Part shown: positions 51,941 through 61,096 of the stretch, piece by piece
Layout: each line of letters starts with the position of its first letter
How positions within the stretch are numbered: the first letter of the stretch is position 1
Assembly (NCBI RefSeq): GCF_014202035.1
Contig: NZ_JACHFR010000002.1
Span: 372,001-436,000, forward strand
Length of the DNA stretch: 64,000 nucleotides
Source: Treponema rectale
Lineage (GTDB): Bacteria > Spirochaetota > Spirochaetia > Treponematales > Treponemataceae
Reading direction: 5' to 3'
The notes under the pieces: model-generated
Told to the model about the DNA's origin: nothing
The model's database searches: none
The model's input: the letters and a program-made list of their open reading frames with translations, nothing else
Made by a program: the position numbers and the translations under genes

Positions 51941-52690
51941 TTACCAGATTAAATCTTCAACTTTGGTATATGAATTAAAAGGATTACGGATGTTCCACTG
52001 TTCAACATCTGTAGTTAAAATTTTTGAAGGAATATCATCAAAGACTTTAACTCCACGGAACAAAACTATAAACCTGTCTGCAAGGGCAAGACATTTTTCA
52101 ATTTCATGACTGAGAATGATGACGGTTTTACCCTGGGACTTTAAATCTTTTATAAGGGCGTTTACCTGCTTTACTCCGCCGTAATCAAGATTTGCATAAG
52201 GTTCATCAAGAATTATGACAGGAAGATTCATTGCAAGCATGCAGGCTACGGCAAGACGGCGCTTTTCTCCGCCAGATAAAAACCGTGCAGTAAAATCTTT
52301 TTTTTCCGTAAGTCCTGTTTTTTCTAAAGCAGTACTTACAGCCTGATTTACTTCAGGTTTTTTCCAGCCGAGATTTTTAGGACCAAAAGCAATATCTTCT
52401 GCAGGTGTTTCTCCAAGAATCTGAGTTTCCGCTTCCTGAAAAACAAGACCAACTTTTTTAACTGTATTTTTTTTATTTATAGATTCTTCAAAAATTTCTA
52501 CAGAGCCGCTGTCTGCATTTTCAAGTCCGGCAATAATGGACATCATTATACTTTTACCGGAACCGTTTTCTCCACCAATAACAAGGCACTGTCCTTCGTC
52601 AAGTTCAAAAGAAACATCTTTTAAAACCTGACGGGGACCGTTTATTGTTTCAAAAGTTTTAGAAATATTTTTAATACTTAAAGCTTTCAT
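51941..52690 (-). CDS. bioM: ECF transporter ATPase BioM
   Basis: A 249-residue ATPase. It has Walker A GGENGSGKSIMM near 37-48, signature LSGGEKRRLAVA, Walker B VIILDEPYANLD and the Q-loop VFQEAET. It is a single EcfA-type subunit for biotin uptake, with BioY as specificity component. The ATG at 52690 has no strong Shine-Dalgarno sequence; the gene follows bioY after 16 bases and may rely on coupling. Confidence 0.9.
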   Translation of the reverse strand: MKALSIKNISKTFETINGPRQVLKDVSFELDEGQCLVIGGENGSGKSIMMSIIAGLENADSGSVEIFEESINKKNTVKKVGLVFQEAETQILGETPAEDIAFGPKNLGWKKPEVNQAVSTALEKTGLTEKKDFTARFLSGGEKRRLAVACMLAMNLPVIILDEPYANLDYGGVKQVNALIKDLKSQGKTVIILSHEIEKCLALADRFIVLFRGVKVFDDIPSKILTTDVEQWNIRNPFNSYTKVEDLIW

Positions 52691-52706
52691 AAGGATGACA
52701 ATAATA

Positions 52707-53294
52707 TTAACGGCGGTACTGTGCAAGAACAGGTCTGACTGCAAGTGCAACAGGAATGCATATAACGGTTTTTATGATATCACCCGGAATAAATGGAAGT
52801 ACGCAGGCAGACATTGTAAATGCAAAAGCAGATTTGTCTGCAGGAACTTTAGAATTAGATAAAGCCCAGCGTGCAAAATGAATTGTTCCCGGAATGTAAA
52901 GAATAATCATACCAGCAATTATTGCCACAGAAACACGGATAACATTAACGGCGGAAAACTTTTTCTGCTGAATGTCAGGTTTTCCTGCAATAAGTCCTGC
53001 GATTATTGCTCCCAAAAGATAACCCGGAAAAAATCCGCCTGTAGGACCAAGAAGAACTGCAAAACCGCTGCTTCCTCCTGCAAATACCGGCAGTCCGATT
53101 AATCCGGCAACTATAAACAGTGCAGTTGGTGCACCGCCAAGTAAACCGCCGAGAATTGTTCCCGTAAGAATGCAGAGAGCGTTTTGTAAGACAATAGGAA
53201 CAAGTCCCAGCGGAATTCTAATAACACAGCCAATACAGATAATTGCAGCAAAGAGTGCAATAATGGCAGATGTAAAAGCAACATTTTTTTTCAT
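52707..53294 (-). CDS. bioY: biotin transporter S component BioY
   Basis: A 195-residue BioY with six membrane segments: IRIPLGLVPIVLQNALCILTG, GAPTALFIVAGLIGLPVFAGG, LLGPTGGFFPGYLLGAIIAGL and ALSNSKVPADKSAFAFTMSACVLPFIPGDIIKTVI (patterns only). It binds biotin with high affinity. AAAGGAG is 7 bases before the ATG. It is separated from bioB by 148 bases that hold five successive hairpins. Confidence 0.93.
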   Translation of the reverse strand: MKKNVAFTSAIIALFAAIICIGCVIRIPLGLVPIVLQNALCILTGTILGGLLGGAPTALFIVAGLIGLPVFAGGSSGFAVLLGPTGGFFPGYLLGAIIAGLIAGKPDIQQKKFSAVNVIRVSVAIIAGMIILYIPGTIHFARWALSNSKVPADKSAFAFTMSACVLPFIPGDIIKTVICIPVALAVRPVLAQYRR

Positions 53295-53314
53295 TTTAAA
53301 AACTCCTTTAAAGC

Positions 53315-53423
53315 CACAACGGCAGTTGTGCGACACGGATGTCGCAGACAGCGAATGCAGGCTTTAGAATGCATTCGCAAATGATAGAAAGTACGCAGGC
53401 GTACTTTAGTACAGGGAAGTACT
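53315..53423. repeat. cluster of five consecutive palindromes between bioB and bioY
   Basis: CACAAC-GGCA-GTTGTG (53315-53330), GCGACA-CGGA-TGTCGC (53330-53345), GCGAATGCA...TGCATTCGC (53351-53378), AAAGTACGC-AG-GCGTACTTT (53388-53407) and AGTAC...GTACT (53408-53423) are all perfect. They follow each other with almost no spacer. The first two have 4-base loops. No T run follows on the minus strand, so they are not simple terminators. Confidence 0.7.
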
Positions 53424-53442
53424 TTTTATCATGCCTCCTTTT

Positions 53443-54399
53443 TTATATTGTTCTATTTAATTGCGCAAACATTTTTTTATCAGATTCAGTATCTGTTCCG
53501 GTTGTAGTTAAAAAATTGCCGGTTATAGTTGAATCTGCTCCGGAAGTAAATGCAGCAGAACCACCGTTTTGTAAGTATTTTCTTCCTGCAGCCAGCCGTA
53601 TCTGAGCCTGAGGATTAATAAAACGGAAAATTGCAACCGTTCTTAAAATTTCTTCCGCGGATAATGGACTCTGGTTTTCTAAAGGTGTGCCTTTTACAGG
53701 TGTAAGCACATTAATCGGAATTGAATCAACAGGGATTTCAGAAAGAGAAAGAGCCATGTCTATTCTGTCGGCCATGGTTTCTCCCATTCCTATAATTCCT
53801 CCGGAACATATTCTCATACCGCATTCCTTTATGATTTTAAGGGTTTGGATTTTCATTTCATAAGAGTGAGTTGAACAGATGTTTGGAAAAAAACGTCTGG
53901 AAGTTTCTATGTTATGATGATAGGTATTTACACCAACTTTTTTTAATTCTATAAACTGCTCTTTTGTAAGAAAACCGAAAGATGCACATAAATCGATGTT
54001 TACAGTTTCGTGAATTGTTTTGTAAGCATGTACAGCTTTTTCAAATTCTTCTCCTGTTAAAGCTTTGCCGGCTGTAACAATAGAAAATCTGTGAACTCCT
54101 TCTGCGGCATCATTTTTTGCCTTTTCAACTATTTTTTCTTCCGGTAAGAATTCATATTCCGTGCAGTTTGTTTTGTTCCAGGCACTTTGAGCACAGAATT
54201 TGCAGTTTTCGCGACACCGGCCGCTTCTTCCACTGATAATGGAGCAGAGGTCTATTTTGTTTCCGCGGAGTTTTTCTCTGATAAGATCGGCACCCTGACA
54301 CAGCTGTTCAAAGTTGCAGGTTTCAAAAAAAGAAAGGTCATCATTTCTGGTCAAACGCCTTCCGTTTAATATTTCTTGGGTGAGTTGGTTTATATCCAT
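53443..54399 (-). CDS. bioB: biotin synthase
   Basis: A 318-residue radical-SAM BioB. The 4Fe-4S motif CRENCKFC is near residues 53-60, with CSGGIIGMGET and IPINVLTPVKGTPL as later family motifs. It inserts sulfur into dethiobiotin. The promoter lies inside a BirA operator, and the predicted leader is only about 3 bases. An in-frame upstream extension to 54534 is rejected. No bioA, bioD or bioF is in the window, so dethiobiotin must be imported or made elsewhere. Confidence 0.95.
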   Translation of the reverse strand: MDINQLTQEILNGRRLTRNDDLSFFETCNFEQLCQGADLIREKLRGNKIDLCSIISGRSGRCRENCKFCAQSAWNKTNCTEYEFLPEEKIVEKAKNDAAEGVHRFSIVTAGKALTGEEFEKAVHAYKTIHETVNIDLCASFGFLTKEQFIELKKVGVNTYHHNIETSRRFFPNICSTHSYEMKIQTLKIIKECGMRICSGGIIGMGETMADRIDMALSLSEIPVDSIPINVLTPVKGTPLENQSPLSAEEILRTVAIFRFINPQAQIRLAAGRKYLQNGGSAAFTSGADSTITGNFLTTTGTDTESDKKMFAQLNRTI

Positions 54400-54408
54400 G
54401 ATGAATGC

Positions 54409-54437
54409 AATGTATACTAAAATTAAAATATTGTAAA
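54409..54437 (-). promoter_or_regulatory. bioB promoter
   Basis: TTTACA, 17 bases, TACATT on the minus strand, with the start about 3 bases before the bioB ATG. The -35 lies in the left operator arm. Confidence 0.6.
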
Positions 54438-54463
54438 CCTGTTTGTGTTCATAAGGTTTACAA
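54431..54463. promoter_or_regulatory. BirA operator
   Basis: Perfect inverted arms TTGTAAACC and GGTTTACAA separated by 15 bases, the known bacterial biotin-operator pattern. It covers the bioB -35 box, so holo-BirA should repress bioB. Confidence 0.9.
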
Positions 54464-54517
54464 TACCCTGATGAGAATATAACTGCTGTATTTATATAGA
54501 AATAAAAGAGACGGGCG

Positions 54518-54526
54518 TGATAAAAT
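54518..54526 (+). promoter_or_regulatory. extended -10 of the ZIP transporter gene (leaderless)
   Basis: TGA-TAAAAT with the expected start at 54533, the ATG. No -35 match is seen; the extension may serve instead. Confidence 0.55.
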
Positions 54527-54532
54527 AAAACC

Positions 54533-55321
54533 ATGGCAGAAAAAATAAAGATATTTCTTCAGTTAATGATTCCTTTTCTGGGAACAGCCTTAGGTTCAGC
54601 CTGCGTATTTTTTATGCGTGGAAAGATGAACGAAAAACTTACAAAAGCCCTTCAGGGATTTGCAGGCGGTGTAATGGTTGCAGCTTCAGTCTGGAGTTCA
54701 ATAATTCCGGCACTGGAACAGTCTGCCTCTTACGGAAAGCTTCAGTTTTTGCCGGCTGTCATTGGTTTCTGGGCAGGAATACTTTTTTTACTTTTTATAG
54801 ATGTTATTGTTCCGCACCTTCATTTGGGAAGTGAAGAAGCTGAAGGTCCGAAGAGCCATCTTAAAAAAACAACAATGCTTATGCTTGCAGTTACGATTCA
54901 CAATCTGCCGGAGGGAATGGCTGTGGGTGTAGTTTATGCAGGCTATCTTGCCGGGAACAGCGGAATAACGGCAATGGGTGCATTAAGTCTTGCCCTTGGA
55001 ATTGCAATACAGAATTTTCCTGAAGGGGCAATCATTTCCATGCCTTTAAACTCAGAAGGAATGAGTCGCCGCCGTTCTTTTTTATATGGAACGCTTTCCG
55101 GTATTGTTGAACCGATTGGAACTGTACTTACGATTTTACTGGCAACTTTAGTTATTCCAAGTCTGCCGTATTTTCTTGCATTTGCAGCAGGTGCAATGAT
55201 GTACGTTGTTATTGAAGAATTGATTCCGGAAATGTCACAGGGCTATCATTCAAATATAGGCACGATTCTGTTTGCATTTGGCTTTACTTTGATGATGACC
55301 CTGGATGTAATGCTGGGATAA
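54533..55321 (+). CDS. ZIP-family metal transporter
   Basis: A 262-residue membrane protein with eight predicted helices. IHNLPEGMAVGV (helix 4) and QNFPEGAIISMPL (helix 5) are the metal-site motifs of the ZIP/ZupT family, importing zinc, iron or manganese. It diverges from bioB and ends 3 bases before the convergent hisG with no terminator between. Confidence 0.9.
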   Translation: MAEKIKIFLQLMIPFLGTALGSACVFFMRGKMNEKLTKALQGFAGGVMVAASVWSSIIPALEQSASYGKLQFLPAVIGFWAGILFLLFIDVIVPHLHLGSEEAEGPKSHLKKTTMLMLAVTIHNLPEGMAVGVVYAGYLAGNSGITAMGALSLALGIAIQNFPEGAIISMPLNSEGMSRRRSFLYGTLSGIVEPIGTVLTILLATLVIPSLPYFLAFAAGAMMYVVIEELIPEMSQGYHSNIGTILFAFGFTLMMTLDVMLG

Positions 55322-55324
55322 GGA

Positions 55325-56197
55325 TTACATTAAGACTTTGCGCAGCCCGTACTCAACAATGTCTGTTGCACCGAGAGCATGAAGCTGTGGAAGAAGTGTA
55401 GGAACTTCTGATTTTTTAACGGCAATCTTTACAGCATAACCGTTTCCTCCGAACAGTGGAGAAACAGTAGGGCTTTTCATTGAAGGAATACCTTTAATAA
55501 GTCCGTCAAACTTTTCTTCGGAAACATTCATTTCGAGCATTACGCGTGAACGTGCAGCAAGAACTGTTTCAAAGAGCATCTTAAGTTCCATGATCTTCTG
55601 TTTTTTAGCAGGATCCTTAAGGGCTTCCTTAGAAGCATACATTCTTGTAGAAGATTCCATTAAAGTATCTACAATCTTAAGGCGGTTTGCTTTAAGGGAA
55701 GAACCGGTTGATGTGTTGTCAATGAGAACTTGAGCAAGTGCATCCGGAGTATCCTGAACAAAACCTTCGGAAGTTCCCCAGGTGCGGAAAATCTTGCCGT
55801 CGATTTTTTTATCAGCAATCCATTTAGAACTTAATGCCTGATATTCAGTTGCAATTGTAAGCGGCTTTTTAAGAAGGGAATCATAATCTACTGTTTCTGG
55901 AATTGCAGCAACAATGCGTACTGGATCAAAGCCAAGATCCATAATTTCTTCAACATCGTTCTGAACTCCGTTTTCGTAAACCCAGTCTTTACCGCTGAAT
56001 CCTACATCTGCCTTATTCTGGGCAAGAAGGGCACTTGTAATCTGAGGCTTTACAACCTGAAATGCCAGATCGTCCTGATTTGTGATAGGAAAGTATTGTC
56101 TGTCAGGAAGGTAAAGTGTAATTCCAACGTCATTTAAAAGAGAATAAACTGATTCATAAATACGGCCTTTTGCCAGAAGTATCTTCAATTTTTCCAT
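55325..56197 (-). CDS. hisG: ATP phosphoribosyltransferase, long form
   Basis: A 290-residue HisG_L enzyme, first step of histidine synthesis. Visible are ILLAKGRIYE at the start, ADVGFSGKDWVYE, the PRPP-binding DNTSTGSSLKAN and a C-terminal allosteric domain (SPLFGGNGYAVKIAVKK). The long form works without HisZ and is histidine-inhibited. GGAG is 8 bases before the ATG; an upstream start at 56236 is unsupported. Confidence 0.94.
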   Translation of the reverse strand: MEKLKILLAKGRIYESVYSLLNDVGITLYLPDRQYFPITNQDDLAFQVVKPQITSALLAQNKADVGFSGKDWVYENGVQNDVEEIMDLGFDPVRIVAAIPETVDYDSLLKKPLTIATEYQALSSKWIADKKIDGKIFRTWGTSEGFVQDTPDALAQVLIDNTSTGSSLKANRLKIVDTLMESSTRMYASKEALKDPAKKQKIMELKMLFETVLAARSRVMLEMNVSEEKFDGLIKGIPSMKSPTVSPLFGGNGYAVKIAVKKSEVPTLLPQLHALGATDIVEYGLRKVLM

Positions 56198-56440
56198 CGT
56201 GTTTCTCCATGTAAAAACATTTAGTGCGGAACCCAATTATATAGATGAAAATAGAATGTTTCAATGCAAAATTTGTTTTGCGGGGGTTAATTAACTTCAA
56301 ATTGGTGATTTTAAAAGGTGTCAGATTAACGATTAGGTGTAATATTTTTTGATTTTACGCAATTTTTTTATAATACTGATGACTGATTTTATTTATATAT
56401 GTTATATTATTTAGTTGGGTTTTCAATTTCAGGAGGTATG
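56198..56440. other. 243-base intergenic region, hisG and chemoreceptor promoters
   Basis: Very AT-rich. A TATAAT at 56369 could serve the chemoreceptor with a leader of about 65 bases, but the -35 is weak. No sigma-28 consensus was convincing. Nothing else is seen. Confidence 0.4.
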
Positions 56441-58540
56441 ATGAATCAGGCAAAACGTAAAAATGGCAAACTTTTTGTTTTAATTGCCATGATTATTGCA
56501 TTGACAGTAGTTGTTCTTGATGCAGTTCAGATTTTAGTTGTTTCTGTATCTGCACGTGGAGAAATCGAAAAAGATACTTTCATGCAGTACAAGGAACTTT
56601 CCAGGCAGAGTGCCCTTGTTTATGAGCATCAGATAGACAGTTATCTTTCAAAAATGGATTATTATGCAAATGCAGATATTGTACAGCAGGGTAAATCCAC
56701 AGAAGAAATTGTAAAATGGATGACAAATCGCATTCATAACAGATCAGAAGTATTTGAATACATCGGTTATGTTGATAAAAACGGCGTTAACTATACCGAT
56801 CACGGAGAAACTTCTAACGTTTCAGACCGTGATTATTTCCAGGCAATAATAAAGCAGGGAGCAGATAGTTACATTGATAACCCTGTTGTTGCCCGTACTA
56901 CAGGAAGAACAGTCGTTCATGTCTGTAAGGCTGCCAAATATAAGGATAAGACAATCGGACTTTTCTATGGTGTAATGAATCCTGAATCAGTATCCGATGC
57001 CCTTGCAGAAATTGACCTCGGTTCCATCGGTAAGATTGTAATGTTCGGTTCAAACGGTGCTCTGGTGGGAACAAGTATTCCAACAGATTTGTATGCAAAA
57101 TCTCTTGAAGCAATTAAAGAAAAGTATCCTGAATCATACAACAGTCTTTCAAGAGCGTGGGGTTCTGAAGGCGATGTAGACGGAACTATTGTAAATGAAT
57201 ATGGTTCAAAAGAAGTATTCTTTGCACAGTCAGTAACCGGTACTCCATGGAAACTTTTTGTTCTTCTTAATGAGGAGCGTATATTTACGACTGCAACTCT
57301 TGTAACTCAGCTTCTTATCATCGGTGGAGTCATTCTTGCCGTTATGATAGTGATTGTAGTTGGAGTTATGCTGTTCCGTTCATTAAAGCCTCTTACAGTT
57401 GTAGAAAACACAATCCGCGGAATTGCTACTGGTGATGCTGACCTTACACAGAGAATTCACATTAATACAAATAATGAAATCGGTCGTGTGGTAGACGGAT
57501 TCAACCTGTTCTCTGAAAAACTTCAGGAAATCATCAAGACAATGAAGGAATCAAAGGTAGAACTTTTTGATGCAGGTGAACTTCTTCAGAATTCTACGGA
57601 AGATACTGCCGCTGCCATTACACAGATTATCAGTAACATTGAAAGTCTTGGCGGACAGGTTGGATTCCAGACAGATTCTGTACATCAGACAGCCGGTGCT
57701 GTAAATGAAATTGCCTCAAATATTGAATCCCTTAACCGTATGATTGAATCACAGAGTTCAGCTGTAACACAGGCAAGTGCAGCCGTTGAGCAGATGATCG
57801 GTAATATTAATTCGGTTAATACATCAGTTCAGAAAATGGCAGCATCCTTTAAAGACCTTGAGCAGAAAACAATTGTTGGTGTTCAGAAGCAGAATGATGT
57901 TAATGCCAGAATTGAAGAAATTGAACGTGAAAGTCAGGCCCTTCAGGAAGCAAATGCCGTTATTTCCGGTATTGCAGAACAGACAAACCTTCTTGCCATG
58001 AATGCGGCTATTGAAGCAGCTCATGCCGGTGAAGCAGGAAAGGGATTCTCAGTAGTTGCTGATGAAATCCGTAAGCTTTCTGAGGATTCAAGTTCTCAGT
58101 CACAGACAATCGGTAAGCAGCTTTCTACTATAACTGCAAGTATTGAATCAATCGTTAACGCTTCTCAGGTTGCAAGTAATGCTTTCACTGAAGTTCTTAA
58201 CGGAATCAATTCAACAAATAATCTTGTTCATGAAATTACAAATGCAATGCTTGAACAGAATGAAGGTTCTAAACAGATCAGTCTTGCCCTTAACAGCATG
58301 AATGACACTTCAAATGAAGTAAAGACAGCTTCTGTAGAAATGGCTGAAGGAAACAAGGCTATTCTTGCAGAGATTAAAACTCTTCAGGAAGCAACGTTCA
58401 GCATAAAAGACGGAATGACAGAAATGTCTGCCGGAGCCCGCAAGATTAATGAAACAGGTGCGGCTCTTTCTGATCTTTCTAACCAGATGAAGGAATCCAT
58501 TCTTAAGATTGGAAAAGAAGTAGATCAGTTTAAGGTTTGA
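56441..58540 (+). CDS. methyl-accepting chemotaxis protein
   Basis: A 699-residue chemoreceptor. TM1 is at about 10-32, a periplasmic dCache-type sensor domain spans about 35-280 (DRDYFQAIIKQGADSYI, ARTTGRTVVHV), TM2 is at about 290-315, HAMP follows (IRGIATGDADLTQRI), then the signalling hairpin with EQTNLLAMNAAIEAAHAGE near 512-530. It would steer the flagella through CheA/CheW. AGGAGG lies just before two in-frame ATGs; the second has the better spacing. The ligand is unknown. Confidence 0.93.
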   Translation: MNQAKRKNGKLFVLIAMIIALTVVVLDAVQILVVSVSARGEIEKDTFMQYKELSRQSALVYEHQIDSYLSKMDYYANADIVQQGKSTEEIVKWMTNRIHNRSEVFEYIGYVDKNGVNYTDHGETSNVSDRDYFQAIIKQGADSYIDNPVVARTTGRTVVHVCKAAKYKDKTIGLFYGVMNPESVSDALAEIDLGSIGKIVMFGSNGALVGTSIPTDLYAKSLEAIKEKYPESYNSLSRAWGSEGDVDGTIVNEYGSKEVFFAQSVTGTPWKLFVLLNEERIFTTATLVTQLLIIGGVILAVMIVIVVGVMLFRSLKPLTVVENTIRGIATGDADLTQRIHINTNNEIGRVVDGFNLFSEKLQEIIKTMKESKVELFDAGELLQNSTEDTAAAITQIISNIESLGGQVGFQTDSVHQTAGAVNEIASNIESLNRMIESQSSAVTQASAAVEQMIGNINSVNTSVQKMAASFKDLEQKTIVGVQKQNDVNARIEEIERESQALQEANAVISGIAEQTNLLAMNAAIEAAHAGEAGKGFSVVADEIRKLSEDSSSQSQTIGKQLSTITASIESIVNASQVASNAFTEVLNGINSTNNLVHEITNAMLEQNEGSKQISLALNSMNDTSNEVKTASVEMAEGNKAILAEIKTLQEATFSIKDGMTEMSAGARKINETGAALSDLSNQMKESILKIGKEVDQFKV

Positions 58541-58561
58541 TGATTGTAGATAAGTAAAGTT

Positions 58562-58599
58562 AAGCCCCGGATAAGCAGATTGTCCGGGGCTTTTTTATT
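58562..58599 (+). terminator. terminator of the chemoreceptor gene
   Basis: GCCCCGGA and TCCGGGGC pair, followed by six T. It can also limit transcripts from the convergent neighbour. Confidence 0.9.
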
Positions 58600-58607
58600 T
58601 TAAAAAT

Positions 58608-59843
58608 TTAGAAGGAAGCGCCTAATGAAAAGTTGAAGGTAGAATATTTTTTGTTAACGTTGTATGAGTAGGTGAATCCAAGGGCTGGAAGTGCAATTTT
58701 TTCCAGATAGACATAGAATCCGAATCCCGGACCATGGCATATAGCGGCAGAATCATCATAGTCTTTGGCAAAGTCTGCTTCGTAGGAACCAAGAAGGGAC
58801 ATGGTTATTGCAGAAGATTTGTATACGGCCCCTTCAAGAGAAAGTCTGGCCAGGGCAAGTTCTGTAGAAACAAAATTGCCTGATATTATTTTTAGCCCGC
58901 AGTCACTGGCAGAATTTTTGTTTTCTATAGAAACTCCATGCTGGTAAGAAGTTTTTAAGTCGATAATTGAACGGATTCTTGGGGTAAAAAAGTTGTTCTG
59001 CAGAGTAAGGCTGAAAGAGGCGTTTTCAGAAAAATCATTGACTGACGAATAATCGGCCCCTCCTCTAAGGTTAAGTGATTTTGTAAGAAGAAAGTAGCCG
59101 TTCCAGTCAGAAAAGTTTGCATTAAAAGCAACAGATGTATTTATATTGTGACTGTCTTTGTATTCACAGTCCGAAAAATTGTTGTAAGAGTAGCCGATGT
59201 TTTGGCTTAAAGTACAAAAGGAATTTAGTCGTTCAGAAATTCCGCCTGAAAAAGAAAAACCAGTGTTGTAGTATTTGATTAATTCTTTGTCGCTGATATC
59301 AGTAATTGTGTGATCTGTTTTACCTGCACTTGAAAATAAAGACCATCCTAAAGAGTTGCTTTCCGGGGCGTGGGAATAGGTAAACATTCCGAAGATTCTG
59401 TCAGAAAGAATCATTCCTCCGGCAGCCAGTACATCTTTTTTTCCGAAAGCATTTGAATTCAGGATAAAGAGTCCGCCTCCGTAGTTTTTAGATGAATAGA
59501 ATGCAAAAGGTAAAGGAAGTAATGTTATTTTTTCTTTAAGACTTATGTTCAGTGCAGAGGTTTTAGAATCTGTTTCTGCATTTTCATCACCTTCCGTTTC
59601 TGTAAGGGTAACTTCTATGTCAGAGAAAATTCCGTAAGTTCTAAGGGTTGTTTCTATTTCGTGAAGGTCGATTTCTTCTGAATCTTTATTTAAAAAAGTA
59701 TCAAGATAAGGCTTTAAAGTTTCTGGTTTTGTTTTTTTTAAGCCGGAAATTTTATAATCTGTTATTGTTGAAGCAAAAGCCGCTGTGTACAGAAAAGAAA
59801 GAGAAAGTGCCGTAATGAATTTTTTAGTAAAGAGTGATTTCAT
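58608..59843 (-). CDS. BamA/Omp85-like outer membrane protein with POTRA domain
   Basis: A 411-residue exported protein (signal 1-24, cleavage after AFA). Residues 25-85 look like a single POTRA-like beta-alpha-alpha-beta-beta repeat (ITDYKISGLKKTKPETLKPYL, LRTYGIFSDIEVTLTE). The rest is a beta-rich barrel with repeated alternate hydrophobic strands. It resembles small Omp85/BamA relatives, possibly a surface-antigen or secretion pore. The final residues NFSLGASF fit a barrel C-terminus ending in Phe, the outer-membrane insertion signal. Confidence 0.75.
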   Translation of the reverse strand: MKSLFTKKFITALSLSFLYTAAFASTITDYKISGLKKTKPETLKPYLDTFLNKDSEEIDLHEIETTLRTYGIFSDIEVTLTETEGDENAETDSKTSALNISLKEKITLLPLPFAFYSSKNYGGGLFILNSNAFGKKDVLAAGGMILSDRIFGMFTYSHAPESNSLGWSLFSSAGKTDHTITDISDKELIKYYNTGFSFSGGISERLNSFCTLSQNIGYSYNNFSDCEYKDSHNINTSVAFNANFSDWNGYFLLTKSLNLRGGADYSSVNDFSENASFSLTLQNNFFTPRIRSIIDLKTSYQHGVSIENKNSASDCGLKIISGNFVSTELALARLSLEGAVYKSSAITMSLLGSYEADFAKDYDDSAAICHGPGFGFYVYLEKIALPALGFTYSYNVNKKYSTFNFSLGASF

Positions 59844-59861
59844 TTTTATTTTACCGGACCT

Positions 59862-60761
59862 TTATTTAGAAAAATGCTGACCGCGTTCTATAAAATTCAT
59901 GTGTCGCAGGGATTTTCTGGATTCTGTTTTTATTACAGATGAGGAAGGTTTGTGTTCAGGTTTCTGTTTCTGAAGCCAGACTGGTAATGCAGGATGGCTG
60001 TCTCCTTTTTTTACGTAGTTAAGCCATTCTTCCGGCTCAGGAATGTCAAAGCGCATTTTTTCTCCTGTTACAGGATGAATGAATTTAAGGCTTCTTGCAT
60101 GAAGGGCCAGTCTGTGGAAAGGATCTGTTTTTGCCCTGTAGTTTTCATCTCCTGCAAGAGGATATCCTTTGTTTGATAAGTGGGCACGTATCTGGTTTTT
60201 TTTGCCGGTATCAAGTTCAAGTTCAAAAAGAGTATGGGTTGCTCCCCGTTCAATGATTTTATAATGAGTGCGGGCGGCTGTTGTTTTAGCATTATCATCT
60301 TCGCCTGGAACATAACCTACATGATGTGCATTCTGTGCAAGGTTATCATCAATAAGCCCTGAGTCCGGAAGAATTTTTTTATTGTCTTTCGGGTTTTCTG
60401 CAACTGCATGATAAAGCCGTTCGGTAACCATTGTGTGCCATGTAGCCATGATTTTATGCTGAACAGTTTCGTTAAGGGCAAACATCATTACACCGGAAGT
60501 GTCCCGGTCAAGCCTGTGAACAGTAAAAGGTCTGTGGTTTTTTGTCCATGTACCTTTGCTGCGCATGATTTTTTCCAGTACATCAAGAGCTGTGCGGGCT
60601 TTGCTTCCCGGATAAGGAACAGAAAGCATTCCGCTTGGTTTTAAAATTACTGCGATGTCTTTGTCTTCATAAAGAATCTGTATTTTTTCGTGGCCGTAAT
60701 CAGGTTTGTGTTCACGTTTATATTGTGTGCTTGCTTTTACATGATGAAGAGTTTCTTTCAT
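59862..60761 (-). CDS. RluA-family pseudouridine synthase (second copy)
   Basis: A 299-residue enzyme without an N-terminal S4 domain. The motif HRLDRDTSGVMMF is near 102-114, and LDTGKKNQIRAHL follows. It is distinct in sequence from the RluA-type enzyme at 31.5 kb, so the two probably modify different RNA sites. The last 30 residues are basic and may contact RNA. AAGGAAG lies before the start. Confidence 0.9.
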   Translation of the reverse strand: MKETLHHVKASTQYKREHKPDYGHEKIQILYEDKDIAVILKPSGMLSVPYPGSKARTALDVLEKIMRSKGTWTKNHRPFTVHRLDRDTSGVMMFALNETVQHKIMATWHTMVTERLYHAVAENPKDNKKILPDSGLIDDNLAQNAHHVGYVPGEDDNAKTTAARTHYKIIERGATHTLFELELDTGKKNQIRAHLSNKGYPLAGDENYRAKTDPFHRLALHARSLKFIHPVTGEKMRFDIPEPEEWLNYVKKGDSHPALPVWLQKQKPEHKPSSSVIKTESRKSLRHMNFIERGQHFSK

Positions 60762-60801
60762 ATAAGCTTCCTTCTGAGTTTTTTAAGTTTCTGTCTTGTT
60801 G

Positions 60802-61089
60802 TCAGGACTTGATTTTAATGAGTTTCGTAATTATAAAGAAAACGATTGAAATTATCACCAGATATATAAGTGCATAAAACTGAAGGACTGTTCTGGTGAT
60901 TTCATTTTTGAAACAGATACCGAGTATTCCTGATATCAGTGTAATGGCACCGATCAGATAAAAAATAGTTCCTGTAATTTTTGAAGCGGCATTTTGCTTT
61001 GAGGAAGTTTTTAGAATCATGCCGGTTATACAGAAAATTAATCCAACTGTGATAAAAATCACGGAACCGATAATAATTTTGAGAGCCAT
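60802..61089 (-). CDS. small three-helix membrane protein, unknown
   Basis: A 95-residue protein with three hydrophobic segments (about 2-22, 38-56 and 67-90) joined by short loops and ending LIKIKS. The ATG at 61089 is chosen because TGG-TAAACT ends 7 bases upstream; earlier in-frame starts are in a region expected to be promoter. No family recognised. Confidence 0.6.
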   Translation of the reverse strand: MALKIIIGSVIFITVGLIFCITGMILKTSSKQNAASKITGTIFYLIGAITLISGILGICFKNEITRTVLQFYALIYLVIISIVFFIITKLIKIKS

Positions 61090-61096
61090 GGAAAAT

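Noticed and set aside
53295-53442. Riboswitch in front of bioY
   Set aside because: The hairpins do not resemble any known riboswitch class, and biotin riboswitches are not established; a BirA operator explains control.
56198-56440. Sigma-28 promoter for the chemoreceptor
   Set aside because: The best candidate (TTAAAAGG with AACGATTA) has wrong spacing and only five of eight -10 matches.
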